A DNA stretch of 64,000 bases from BD2-11 sp965115885 (GTDB taxonomy: Bacteria > Gemmatimonadota > Gemmatimonadetes > Longimicrobiales > Gaopeijiaceae): assembly GCA_965115885.1 (NCBI GenBank), contig OZ220479.1, positions 1,054,001-1,118,000 on the forward strand. The letters are read 5' to 3'. The position numbers and the translations under genes are program-made. The notes under the pieces were generated by a model that worked only from the letters and a program-made list of their open reading frames with translations, did not search any database and was not told the origin of the DNA. This document shows, one piece after another, positions 46,075 through 55,096 of the stretch (positions within the stretch are counted from its first letter, which is position 1; every line of letters begins with the position of its first letter).

Positions 46075-47921
46075 ACCGGCCGCTGCACAGTTTTACTTGT
46101 AATGGGGCTGGCGATGGAACGCTGATTGACCCTTGTCTCCTAGAGTACCGCCCTGGGTCGACACAGAATATCAATATCGGCCTTGTGTCATTCGTCAAAA
46201 ATGTGCTCCACATTCCGCCTCGAACCCTCGACCTGCTCGAGCTTGCCGCCTACACATACGCTGCGGACCGATTGGTCAGTCGCGGAAAGCGCACTGATCT
46301 GGAGTTTCATTCTTGGTCACGACGAATCCATCTTCGCATCAAAGTCCGTGACTTGGATTTTTGGCAGCGCTCGGATGTTTTGGAAGCTCTCTCCGAGTGC
46401 ATCAAATTCATGACAGGGGATATGGAGTTTTCGTTTTCCTTCGAAGGAGGTCATGATACACCGCCTACGAACCTATTTGATCAAAGTGATTTCGAATACC
46501 CTGTTGGAAATAACGATACCGAAGTAACACTTTTTTCCGGTGGACTGGACTCGTTGAGCGGGGTTATGAAGACTCTAGCACGAACCGATAAGTCGCTGGT
46601 GTTGGTTAGCCATCAAGGTCAGCCGAGTGTGATGCGTGTGCAGAAGTGTTTGGCTCAAGCTGTGGCAAGTCGTCACCCGTATCGGATCCACCACTACCGC
46701 TTCAAGTGCACGTTCAAAGATCTCAGAGCGAAGGAGGAGACTCAACGAAGCCGGTCTTTTCTCTACGCGTCAATTGGTTTTGCGATATGTCAAGCACTCG
46801 GATCCAAGACACTGAGCATTTATGAGAATGGCGTAACTAGCTTGAACCTTCGGCGTAGAGAGGACTTGGCCAACGCACGAGCGTCCAGAACGACTCACCC
46901 TAAGACTATAACGAATCTGCAACGGTTTCTAAGGTTGATTGCTGCCGACAGCTCCTTCAAGATCGCAACTCCATTCATATGGAAAACCAAGAGCGCGGTA
47001 GTTGAAACTCTGGTTCAGTCCGACGGAGGGAGTTTGATTGCGAGTAGCGTCAGCTGCAGTCAGACGTACCGAAGGAGTCCGAATGTGACACACTGCGGAC
47101 GGTGTTTTCAGTGTATCGACAGACGTATTGCGATGTTTGCGGGAGGATTCAACAATTTTGACGATCCAGGTCTCTACGCTGTCGATATCGTCCGCACTGC
47201 TTTCCCCGAAGGAGAAAGCAGGACTGCTGCGGTAGACTACGTTAGGCAAGCGACTAATTTTGTAAACAGCACGGCAGACAGCTTTGCTCAAGAGTATTTT
47301 TCGGAGCTAGCTGACCTCGGGAATGAAGTCCCCGGCGTCGCCGACGATATCGAATTGATCGAGCGTGTATGGGAATTGATCCGCACACATGGTGAGAGCG
47401 TCCGCCAGGGTATCCGAAAGATGCGGGATTTGTACGACGACCCATTGGGTGATCTCGCGCCAGAGAGCCTGCTCGGTCTTGTGGCGTCTCGCGAGCACAA
47501 ACGCCCGGTTGCAGTGCGGTTGGCAGATGCAATCATGCAGATCGTTAGAGAAGCTGTTGGCGCCTTGTTTGAGGTTCAACGGCCTAACAACGAGCGCGAC
47601 CTGAATAGCAAGTTGGCTGCGCTGATCGGTTCGCACGGCGATTTAGCCAGTGAACACCCAACCGTGTCGTTCGCGTTTGCGGGTGTAGTTCCAGATCACA
47701 CGGTTGTGGGTTCCGATCTTCTCATTGAAGCTAAGTACGTGCGGAAACACACATCGCCGTCAAAGGCGTCAGAGGGGATTGCCGCCGACCTCACCAAATA
47801 CCCCCAAAAGGCTCATATTTTGTTCATTGTATACGACCCAGACAGACGAATTACGAATGATAGCCGGTTTGCGCACGATTTTGAAAGCAGAGGCCGCTGC
47901 TCTATGCTAATAGTTCGATGA
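46071..47921 (+). CDS. QueC-like ATP pyrophosphatase fused to a PD-(D/E)XK nuclease-like domain
   Basis: Encodes 616 residues from GTG 46071. Residues about 40-130 form an N-terminal domain (LLELAAYTYAADRLVSRGKR, VRDLDFWQRSDVLEALSECI). The PP-loop signature FSGGLDSLSG starts at Ser156. The QueC zinc site is preserved: Cys329, then Cys342-x-x-Cys345-x-x-Cys348 in THCGRCFQCIDRR. After a helical linker, residues about 500-616 hold a nuclease-like motif: Pro541-Asp542, Asp549 and Glu553-Ala-Lys555 in SDLLIEAKYVRKH. QueC converts 7-carboxy-7-deazaguanine with ATP to a nitrile, and QueC-like enzymes occur in the Qat and type IV CBASS defence systems. No other queuosine gene, Qat gene or CBASS cyclase is present, so this is a different combination. 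Defence function is inferred. Confidence 0.85.
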   Translation: MNRPLHSFTCNGAGDGTLIDPCLLEYRPGSTQNINIGLVSFVKNVLHIPPRTLDLLELAAYTYAADRLVSRGKRTDLEFHSWSRRIHLRIKVRDLDFWQRSDVLEALSECIKFMTGDMEFSFSFEGGHDTPPTNLFDQSDFEYPVGNNDTEVTLFSGGLDSLSGVMKTLARTDKSLVLVSHQGQPSVMRVQKCLAQAVASRHPYRIHHYRFKCTFKDLRAKEETQRSRSFLYASIGFAICQALGSKTLSIYENGVTSLNLRRREDLANARASRTTHPKTITNLQRFLRLIAADSSFKIATPFIWKTKSAVVETLVQSDGGSLIASSVSCSQTYRRSPNVTHCGRCFQCIDRRIAMFAGGFNNFDDPGLYAVDIVRTAFPEGESRTAAVDYVRQATNFVNSTADSFAQEYFSELADLGNEVPGVADDIELIERVWELIRTHGESVRQGIRKMRDLYDDPLGDLAPESLLGLVASREHKRPVAVRLADAIMQIVREAVGALFEVQRPNNERDLNSKLAALIGSHGDLASEHPTVSFAFAGVVPDHTVVGSDLLIEAKYVRKHTSPSKASEGIAADLTKYPQKAHILFIVYDPDRRITNDSRFAHDFESRGRCSMLIVR

Positions 47922-48031
47922 TCCTTCGTTTGGCCCGAAGGCGAATCATGCCGACTCCGAATCGGATCTGCTATTGCAAGTTCTGATGTGGTCCCTGGTA
48001 TGAGGTGATCTTGGTTTTTTGGACAGGTCGT

Positions 48032-48076
48032 GAAAGGCTACTCCGGTACCCAAGGGTACGGGTTAGGTAGCCTTTC
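48032..48076. other. Bipartite stem-loop
   Basis: Outer arms GAAAGGCTAC (48032-48041) and GTAGCCTTTC (48067-48076) pair perfectly; inside, GTACCC (48046-48051) pairs with GGGTAC (48054-48059). No U-tract follows, so a simple terminator is unlikely; an IS end or RNA structure is possible. Confidence 0.5.
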
Positions 48077-48179
48077 CCCAGCGACGCTTCCTCGCCGATT
48101 GCTTTCACATCAAGCGGATCGTGACCACCCGCGACCCGAAGAGGATCGCCTTCTCGGGGACACGAGCATCTACAACGGA

Positions 48180-48240
48180 GATGTGATCCACCCACCGGTG
48201 GCTCACGGGGCGCGGTTGGGGCGGGGATGCTGAAGGGGGT
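48180..48240. repeat. Relic IS21 left-end sequence
   Basis: GATGTGATCCACCCACCGGT followed by GGCTC, GGTTGGGGCGGGGAT and CTGAAGGGG matches the subterminal region of the IS21 copy at 50308-50370 in the same orientation. No IstA/IstB sequence adjoins it, so only an end remains. Confidence 0.55.
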
Positions 48241-48407
48241 GGATCCAGCTTGACTTCGGGCTTCTACCGGTGCGCGATGCAGGACGCAGAAAAGTGCGCG
48301 GCCCGGAGGGTCATCGACGCTGCAGCGGCCGTCGCTCGGGCGTCAGTGAAGCCGAGTTCGCGGATTGGTGGCAACGGTTGGAAACCGAGCCGACCGTGAC
48401 CAAAACG

Positions 48408-50038
48408 GGCTCCTCGCTGTTTTGTGTGGATTGACGGGTCCTGGTAGGCACGCTGTCGGGAGAGGATCGGTGCGGGCTCCGCTGCCTCTTGGAGCGTCGT
48501 GGGATTGCCCAGGCGCCCGAGGTGACCGATGAGGGCGGCTGCCGTGCATCCGGCTTCGTGGATTCCCGTCGCGCACGCCGGCACATGCACGGGCGTCGTC
48601 CTGCACGTGTGCCGTTCGGCTGATCGGAGTGGTGTCGTTCGTCTCCGTCAGCGACGTTGGTCGGGTCGTCGATCCTGGTGGCCGCCCAGTGGCGGGCGGG
48701 CGCCCCACCGACTGCGCGGAAGTGCGCTTGCCCGCTCGCCCCGGCTCCGCGCGTCGCTCGCTGATATCGGGGCCGGGCAGAGGACACTGGGATGGAGTGG
48801 TTGGATGAGTGCAGCCGGTTCTTCGAGCGGTCGCTGGGGCTCGAGGCTCCGTGGCATGTCGAGGACTACTCGTTGGACGTGGCCAAGAAGCGGCTGGACG
48901 TCCGACTGGGGTTCGTTCGCGGGGCGACATTCACGTGCGGGGCGTGCGGCAGGGAGGGGTGCAAGGCGTACGACACGACGGAGCGGTCGTGGCGGCACCT
49001 GGATCTCTTTCAGTACAAGACGTACCTGCGTGCGCCGGCTCCGCGGGTCGACTGTCCCGACTGCGGGGTTCGCCGGGCCCGTCTGCCCTGGGCGAGGCCC
49101 AGGAGCGTGTCGACGCTGTTGTTCGAGGGGTGGGCGCTGAAGCTGTGCAAGGAGATGCCGGTTGCGGTGGTCGCCCGTCTGGTGGGCGAGCACGACACGA
49201 GGCTGTGGCGGATCCTCAAGTTCTACGTGGACTTGGCGAGGGAGGACGCCGACCATTCGGATGTGGTGGCGTTCGGGGTGGACGAGAAGTCGGCGAGGCG
49301 GGGCCATGACTACGTGACGCTGTTCGCGGACCTCGTGAGCCGTCGGTTGCTCTTCGCGACGGAGGGGCGGGATGCGGGGGTGTTCGGGGAGTTCCGCGCG
49401 GATCTCGAGGCCCATGGAGGGGATGCCGAGCGGATCGGGGAGATCTGCATGGACATGTCGAAGGCGTACATGAAGGGCGCGCGCGAGGAGTTCCCGGACG
49501 CGGGGGTGACGTTCGACCGGTTCCACGTGGTGAAGCTGTTGAACGAGGCGCTGGAGCAGGTGCGGCGCGCGGAACAGAAGGAGCGGCCGGATCTGAAGAG
49601 GACGCGGTGGATCTGGCTGAAGAACCGGCGGAAGCTGACGGTCGCGCAGAAGAGGAAGCTGGACCGGTTGCTGGATGCGGGTACGGCGGCGCTTGACACG
49701 GCCAAGGCGTACGAGCTGAAGCTGAAGTTTCAGGAAGTATGGAATCTGCCGCCTGCGGCGGCAGGGCACTTCATTGATTGGTGGTGCTCGAGGGCGAAGG
49801 AGAGCGGCTTGGGTCCGATGGCTGGCGTCGCCGAGACGATTCGGAAGCACCGAAGGGGGATCCTGCGATGGCAGGTGTCGCAGCTGACGAATGGTCTTCT
49901 GGAGGCGATGAACTCGCTGATCCAGGCGGCGAAGGGACGGGCGCGCGGCTACCGAACGAAGGAGAATCTGATCACGATGGCGTACCTCGTGTGCGGTCGC
50001 CTCGAATTCCGGTTACCCACTTAGAACAGCGAGGAGGC
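48408..50038 (+). mobile_element. ISL3-family insertion sequence, intact
   Basis: A 1631-bp element. The left repeat begins at 48408 (CTCCTCGCTGTTTTGTGTGG from 48410) and the right repeat ends at 50038 (ACAGCGAGGAGGC), the transposase stop codon being part of the right repeat. The exact 8-bp duplication CCAAAACG flanks it at 48400-48407 and 50039-50046, the size normal for ISL3. Several relic ISL3 ends in the island share this terminal repeat. Confidence 0.85.
48792..50024 (+). CDS. ISL3-family transposase
   Basis: Encodes 410 residues. The N-terminal zinc-finger region has CGACGREGCKAYD and CPDCGVRRARLPWARPR. The DDE catalytic domain shows VVAFGVDEKSARRGHDYVTL, EICMDMSKAYMKGAREEFPD with the second Asp, and TNGLLEAMNSLIQAAKGRAR with the Glu, closing with YRTKENLITMAYL. 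All are typical of intact ISL3 transposases, so it may be active and able to act on related ends nearby. Confidence 0.94.
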   Translation: MEWLDECSRFFERSLGLEAPWHVEDYSLDVAKKRLDVRLGFVRGATFTCGACGREGCKAYDTTERSWRHLDLFQYKTYLRAPAPRVDCPDCGVRRARLPWARPRSVSTLLFEGWALKLCKEMPVAVVARLVGEHDTRLWRILKFYVDLAREDADHSDVVAFGVDEKSARRGHDYVTLFADLVSRRLLFATEGRDAGVFGEFRADLEAHGGDAERIGEICMDMSKAYMKGAREEFPDAGVTFDRFHVVKLLNEALEQVRRAEQKERPDLKRTRWIWLKNRRKLTVAQKRKLDRLLDAGTAALDTAKAYELKLKFQEVWNLPPAAAGHFIDWWCSRAKESGLGPMAGVAETIRKHRRGILRWQVSQLTNGLLEAMNSLIQAAKGRARGYRTKENLITMAYLVCGRLEFRLPT

Positions 50039-50046
50039 CCAAAACG

Positions 50047-50083
50047 TGGCCTCCTCGCTGTCTTCAGTGGGTAACGCGAATTC
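50047..50083 (-). repeat. Inverted relic right end of a second ISL3 element
   Basis: On the minus strand it encodes EFALPTEDSEEA, matching the last transposase codons plus terminal repeat of the intact copy. It faces the right end of the intact element tail to tail, producing a 36-bp inverted repeat around CAAAACGT (arms 50004-50039 and 50048-50083). Confidence 0.65.
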
Positions 50084-50506
50084 CAGGAGACCCTCCGCCC
50101 CTGGGGCGGCCCTAAGGACCGACGGCCAGACGAACGTCGCTGACGGGGCCACCGACCCCCTCCGATCAGCAAAGCGGCACTCCTGCAACGCCCGTGTACG
50201 TGCCTGGGCGCACGGCGGGGCTTCCGACGCCAGATGCACGGCAGCCGACGTTCAGACGTTCATCGGTCGCTGTGCGTATTCCAGGCATGTGATCCACCGA
50301 TTCCACGCCATGTGATCCACCTGCCGGTGGCTCCCGGTGCGGGGTTGGGGCGGGGATCCTGAAGGGGCGCTGGATACGATTCGGTCGTGATGGGTCGTGA
50401 GTGGTCTACACCTCCCGTAGTCGAGGGTGGGAGCGTCTTCGCGGCGCCGTGGGGCGTTCGCGGCATTGTAGTGCGACAGCGCATCGATGTCAGCTGCACC
50501 GGCCGG

Positions 50507-50557
50507 CGCACCGGGGCCCGTGCAGGGAGCGGAGCGACCGGAACGGGGCCCGGTGCG
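50507..50557. repeat. Hairpin element with conserved 21-nt loop, copy 2
   Basis: Arms CGCACCGGGGCCCGT (50507-50521) and ACGGGGCCCGGTGCG (50543-50557) pair with one mismatch around a 21-nt loop containing AGGGAGCGGAGCGACCGGA. Loop sequence and length match the copy at 39291-39349 while the stems are unrelated. Confidence 0.75.
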
Positions 50558-50924
50558 GGCGTCGTCGTCCGCCCCGGTCTCGTTGGCCCGGCTGAGCGGC
50601 AGGTGATCGCCGTCTCCGGGCCGAGAGGTCGAGCGCTTCCCAGATGACCTCTACCCTTCCGAACGCCGAGATCGCCCGTTGGAGGCCGATTCACGGCTTC
50701 CACTTCCTGGTCTCGGTCCCATGATCGCGTGAACCGCCGCGGAACTCGCCGCCACGCGCCTTCCTCCCGCGTTCGGACGATCACCTTCGTCGCGGACCCG
50801 CTCCCGCCGCCTGCGGCGTCCATTCGACCGCTTGGCGCGCTCTCGAGCGGGCGGAGGCCGTCAGCGCCGCCCATCCCGCTAGTCGGGACCTCGAGCGCGT
50901 CGCTCGTCTCTTGGCCGCGCGTCG

Positions 50925-51698
50925 TCAACTCGGCTCCTGCGCGCTTCTCGCCGCCTTGGTCGAGTCGTAGAGCCTTCTCATCGACCCGCCCGCCAGCTCG
51001 ATCCTGTGCGCGTTGTGGACCAGACGGTCCAAGATCGCGTCCGCGAACGTCCGATCGCCCACCATATCGTGCCAGTGATCGACGGGCAGTTGAGACGCCA
51101 GCACCGTGCCGCGCCGACCGTACCGGTCGTCCAGGATGTCCAGCAGATCGTGTCGACCCTGGCCCGAGAGCGACGCGAGCCCCCAGTCGTCGAGGATCAG
51201 GAGCCACGTCTTGGCGATCCGCTGCACCAGGCGCGGATAGGAGCCGTCGGCACGGGCCACCTTCAGCGCCTCGAACAGACGCCCCACGCGATAGTACAGC
51301 GTCGAGATCCCGATGCGGCACGCCTGGTGGCCCAACGCGCAGGCGAGGTACGACTTCCCCGATCCGGTGGCGCCGGTCACCAGGACCGTCTGTCCCCGCC
51401 GGATCCACTCGCCCGTCGCGAGTCGCAGCACGAGAGAGCGATCGAGCCCTCGTGCCGCCTTGAAGTCGATGTCCTCGACGGTGGCGTCGAGGTGGAGCTT
51501 CGCCGCTCCGCGGAGGCGCACGTACCGGCGTTGAGCGCGGTCCGTCCTCTCGCGCTCGAGCAGCAGCGTGAGGCGGTCCTCGAAGGTCGGTTCCGCGATG
51601 TTCGGCATCGCGCCCTGATCCTCGAACGCTCGCGCCATCCCAGTCAGGCGCAGTTCGCGAAGCAGGTCCAGCGTCGGTTGATGGAGCATGGGCGTCAC
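50925..51698 (-). CDS. istB: IS21 helper ATPase IstB
   Basis: About 257 residues. A GTG at 51698 overlaps the istA stop as GTGA; ATG 51689 (MLHQPTLDLLRELRLTGMAR) is an alternative start. The AAA+ core has Walker A VTGATGSGKSYLACALGH and Walker B LLILDDWGLASL, then RYGRRGTVLASQLPVDHWHD and RLVHNAHRIELAGGSMR. IstB loads the transposase onto target DNA. The length is normal and the gene is intact. Confidence 0.94.
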   Translation of the reverse strand: MTPMLHQPTLDLLRELRLTGMARAFEDQGAMPNIAEPTFEDRLTLLLERERTDRAQRRYVRLRGAAKLHLDATVEDIDFKAARGLDRSLVLRLATGEWIRRGQTVLVTGATGSGKSYLACALGHQACRIGISTLYYRVGRLFEALKVARADGSYPRLVQRIAKTWLLILDDWGLASLSGQGRHDLLDILDDRYGRRGTVLASQLPVDHWHDMVGDRTFADAILDRLVHNAHRIELAGGSMRRLYDSTKAARSAQEPS

Positions 51699-53266
51699 GA
51701 CTCCTCGTCGGGTGTGGGGTCCTTGTAGTAGTCCGGTCCGCGAACGTTCTCGTGGTCGGCGGGCAGGGCGGGCGGTGCGTCCTCCTCCTCGAGAGCGGCC
51801 TTGTCGCGTCCGGTCGCCAGGATCGACTTGACCGACCTGCGGCTGATCGTGCCGATCTTCAGCGCGACCCGGCAGGCGGCCTCGAGACGTTCCGCTGCGT
51901 AGGCGCGCTTCAACTGCAGCAAGCCCATGCAGCTGCGGTAGCCCTGTTCGGGATGCGGTCTCTTCTCGAGAAGCTTCTCGACGAACTCGCCCGTCTTCGG
52001 TCCCGTCTTGCGCGCCTCGGCGATCAGTCGCGACGGCGTCCAGTCGCGGTGCGCGCGGTGTGCAGCCGGCATGTGCGCGTCGGCCGTCGTCCAACTCCCC
52101 TTCTCGCTTGCGCGGGCGTGCGCGGCGCGCCGCTTGGACTTGTGGAAGACCTCGACCCCAGTGGCCGAGACTCTGACTTCGACCTCCTTGCGGGCGAGCG
52201 TGTAGTGCACGCTGTAGAAGCAGCCCCCGACCTGGACGTGGTAGTCGACGTTCACGCGCGCCTCGACCCATCGCGCGAACTCGTAGGGTCGCGCGGGCAG
52301 CGGGCGCAGCGCCGGCCGATCCAGTTCCTCGAAGAGGCTCTGGCGGCTACCCGGGATCTTCTGGAACGGCCGCTCGTTGAGCGTTGCGACCAAGGGCGCG
52401 ATCGCCTCGCGCGCCTCCGACAGCGAGAAGAACCGCTGGTTGCGCAGCGGCGCGAGAACCCGCCGCTCGACGTGCTGCACCGCCGCCTCGACCTTCGCCT
52501 TGTCCCGGGGCCGACGCGGCCGCGTCGGCAGCGCCGTGACTCCGTAGTGGTCGGCCAGTTCGCGATACGTCCGGTTCAGGTCCGGCTCGAAGCGGCACGC
52601 CCGCCGCACGCCCGCCCTCTCGTTGTCCGGGATCAGCAGCTCCGGCGCTCCGCCCCAGAACTCGAACATCCGCACGTGCGAGCCCGTCCAGTCCTCGAGC
52701 GAGCGCGTCCGCGTCAGATCGACGAACGTGTGACTCGACGCGGCCATCGTCGCCACGAAGACGTTCGCCTTGCCGACCTCGCCCGTCTTCGGATCCGTCA
52801 ACGCGACCGTCTGGCCCGCGTAGTCGACGAACGCCCTCTCGCCCCCGGCGTACGACTGACGCATCACCACGTCGATCCGCTTCGCCCACTTACGGTACCG
52901 ATCGCAGAACCAGCTGTACTCGTACCCGTCCTCGGGGTGCGCCTCCCGATACTCCAACCACAGGAGCGTCAACGTCATCCCCTTGCCCCGCGACATCTCG
53001 CGATGCACCTGGGCCCAGTCCGGCACCGGCCGGCTCCCGCCCGAGGGCGCGGCGGCCGGAAAGAGCGCCGCCGTCAGCCGCTCGTCGTCGAAGTCGTCGG
53101 GCAGCGGCCAAGACAGCCCTGCCTCCTGGACCCGGCGAAGGTACCGGCCCACCGTGGCTTGGCCGACCCCCAGGCTCGCTGCGATCTCCCTGTGGCTGCG
53201 GCCACGCTCGAACTTCAGCCGCAGAACGTCGTGTAGCTTGTGCATGGACAACCTTGGTTGCGACAC
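51695..53266 (-). CDS. istA: IS21 transposase IstA
   Basis: About 523 residues from the GTG at 53266, which has a GAGGGGGA purine tract upstream and gives the usual IstA beginning VSQPRLSMHKLHDVLRLKFE. A helix-turn-helix (SHREIAASLGVGQATVGRYL) is followed by the DDE core: ERAFVDYAGQTVALTD, PELLIPDNERAGVRRACRFE and RDKAKVEAAVQHVERRV. The C-terminus is typical. Intact and co-translated with istB. Confidence 0.94.
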   Translation of the reverse strand: MSQPRLSMHKLHDVLRLKFERGRSHREIAASLGVGQATVGRYLRRVQEAGLSWPLPDDFDDERLTAALFPAAAPSGGSRPVPDWAQVHREMSRGKGMTLTLLWLEYREAHPEDGYEYSWFCDRYRKWAKRIDVVMRQSYAGGERAFVDYAGQTVALTDPKTGEVGKANVFVATMAASSHTFVDLTRTRSLEDWTGSHVRMFEFWGGAPELLIPDNERAGVRRACRFEPDLNRTYRELADHYGVTALPTRPRRPRDKAKVEAAVQHVERRVLAPLRNQRFFSLSEAREAIAPLVATLNERPFQKIPGSRQSLFEELDRPALRPLPARPYEFARWVEARVNVDYHVQVGGCFYSVHYTLARKEVEVRVSATGVEVFHKSKRRAAHARASEKGSWTTADAHMPAAHRAHRDWTPSRLIAEARKTGPKTGEFVEKLLEKRPHPEQGYRSCMGLLQLKRAYAAERLEAACRVALKIGTISRRSVKSILATGRDKAALEEEDAPPALPADHENVRGPDYYKDPTPDEES

Positions 53267-53564
53267 CGTCTTCCCCCTCGTTGAAGGATCGATCACGAGG
53301 TCGAAAGAACGGCTCTCTACATCAGGTCATCCAGCGCTCCTCCTGCCCGTCCGGCTCCAATCCCGTCGCTTCCCACGGCCTGCCGAAAGACATGAGCCGC
53401 CACGCGGACACTCCCGTGCCACGGTGGATCACATGGCCTGGAATCGGTGGATCACATGGTCTGGCGCGGGTGGATCACATGGCCTGGAATACGCAGCATG
53501 GGGTGCGTGGGCATCCCACGACGCTCGCGCCTTGCCTGAAGGCGTGGCTGTGAAGCCCCGCCGA

Positions 53565-53592
53565 TCCACACAAAACAGCGAAAAGCCCCAAA
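53565..53592 (-). repeat. Relic ISL3 terminal repeat
   Basis: On the minus strand GGGGCTTTTCGCTGTTTTGT then GTGGATCG matches the left repeat of the intact ISL3 copy. Together with the inverted right end at 50047 it could delimit an older minus-oriented ISL3 element whose inside was replaced by IS21. Confidence 0.55.
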
Positions 53593-53950
53593 GTGCGTGC
53601 TTCGGGCTTGGGCAAGGGTGGAGCGAGAGCGTGACGACGACTCAAGGAGGTGGCGGGTGGCGTTTGGGCTGACCCCAAGAAGGGGCTGACCCGCGAGTGA
53701 TCGCACCAGCCATGCCATGCGGGCGCCCGCACCACTCCGACTCCCGCTCATTGGGCCTGCATTCCGGTCATTTGGACGAGACGGAGTCCGATCAGCTGGT
53801 GACGGTAAGGCAGCAGATCGTGCAGTCCTGGTTGACTTTATACGATTCCTTACCGTGAAATGTGCCGTCCGCACTCCGTCCGCCCGGTACGCCTCGCCTT
53901 CGCGCACGCGCGATCCGAACTGAAGAGGAACCGGGCGAGGGAATCCAACG

Positions 53951-55096
53951 ATGACGGGATCTCCGGCAACGGACACGCTGTTCGAGCAGGCGCTGGGACT
54001 CGCGTCCCCGTGGTACGTGGACCGCGTGGACTTCGACAAGGAGCGGAGACGTCTCGACGTCCACCTCGCCTTCGAGAGGGGAGGCCTCTTCACCTGCGCC
54101 AGCTGCGAGGCCGACGGGTGCAAGGCGTACGACTCGAGGACGAGGTCCTGGAGACACTTGAACTGCTTCGAGCACGAGGCGTATCTCCACGCGCCCGCCC
54201 CGCGGATCCGTTGCCCCCAGTGCGGCGTCCGCCAAGCCGCGTTGCCCTGGGCGCGGCCCCGCAGCGGCTTCACCCTGCTCTTCGAGGGCCTCGTCGTCGC
54301 CATGGCCAGCGCCATGCCCGTCGCCGTCGTCGCCCGCCTCGTCGGCGAGCACGACACCCGCCTGTGGCGCATCGTCAAGCACCATGTGGGCATGGCGCGC
54401 ACCGAAGCCGACTTCTCCAAGGTGGTGGCCGTGGGCGTCGACGAAAAGGCGGCCCGCCGGGGCCACGACTACATCACGCTCTTCGCCGACCTCGATCTGC
54501 GTCGGCTCCTCTTCGCGACCACGGGCCGGACGGCCGACGTGTTCGCCGAGTTCCGAAGGGATCTCGAAGCGCATGGAGGAGCCGCGGAGCAGGTCGACGA
54601 GATCTGCATGGACATGTCGAAGGCGTACATGAAGGGCGCGCGCGACGAGTTCCCCGACGCCGAGGTGACCTTCGACCGTTTCCATGTCGTGAAGCTGCTG
54701 AACGAAGTCGTCGAACCGGTTCGCCGAGCCGAGCGCAAGGAGCGCCCCGATCTCAAGAACACCCGATGGCTCCGGCTCGAGAACCGCAAGGAACTCAGCG
54801 AATCGCAGAAGGCCCGGCTGGACGAACTGCTCGCCATGGCCACCGCAGCTCCCGACACGGTCGAAGCCTACAAGCTCGAGGTCGAGTTCCAAGAGCTGTG
54901 GGACCTGCCTCCCATGGCAGCCGAACGTCACCTCGAACGCTGGTGCAAGGCCGCGAGCGAGAGCGGACTCGCGGCCATGGCGACCTTCGCCGAAACCGTG
55001 CGGAAGCATGAGAAGGGCATCCTGCGTTGGTTCCACTCCCGCATCACGAGAGCCCGGTTTCGACATGTTTTGACATGGAAGCGGGCAAGGAGTTAG
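53951..55096 (+). pseudogene. ISL3-family transposase, C-terminally truncated
   Basis: The 381-residue frame is closely related to the transposase at 48792 over most of its length: zinc region CASCEADGCKAYDSRTRSWR, catalytic Asp in GVDEKAARRGHDYITLFADL, and second Asp in EICMDMSKAYMKGARDEFPD. After KGILRWFHSRIT the sequence changes to RARFRHVLTWKRARS and stops, so the segment with the catalytic Glu (LLEAMNSLIQ in the intact copy) is missing. The protein should be inactive. I found no terminal repeats for this copy. Confidence 0.8.

Larger units (their letters stand above)
47922..48399. other. Gene-free stretch with relic mobile-element ends
   Basis: No protein-coding frame is convincing. It contains a stem-loop at 48032-48076, a sequence (about 47978-48026) of the type seen at IS ends (complement CTGTCCAAAAAACCAAGATC), and an IS21-end relic at 48180-48240. 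Confidence 0.4.
50273..53495 (-). mobile_element. IS21-family insertion sequence
   Basis: Encodes istA and istB on the minus strand. The ends carry inverted multiple copies of GGTGGATCACATGG-type units: two at the left (50286-50321, complementary) and three at the right (53424-53484). The outermost match is TGCGTATTCCAGG (50273) and CCTGGAATACGCA (ending 53495). I see no clear target duplication, so the exact limits may shift by a few bases. About 590 bp between the left end and the istB stop hold no gene. It lies between two oppositely placed ISL3 relic ends (50047 and 53592). Confidence 0.75.

Noticed and set aside
46071..47921. Assignment as Qat or type IV CBASS
   Set aside because: Only a QueC-like protein is shared; the ATPase, TatD-like nuclease, cyclase and TGT-like partners are all absent, and the nuclease-like fusion is extra.
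46071..47921. Housekeeping queuosine biosynthesis gene queC
   Set aside because: The protein is more than twice the length of QueC, has extra N- and C-terminal domains, and no queD, queE, queF or tgt lies nearby.
50028..50064. Rho-independent terminator after the ISL3 transposase
   Set aside because: The hairpin lacks a U-tract and is fully explained by two ISL3 terminal repeats lying tail to tail.
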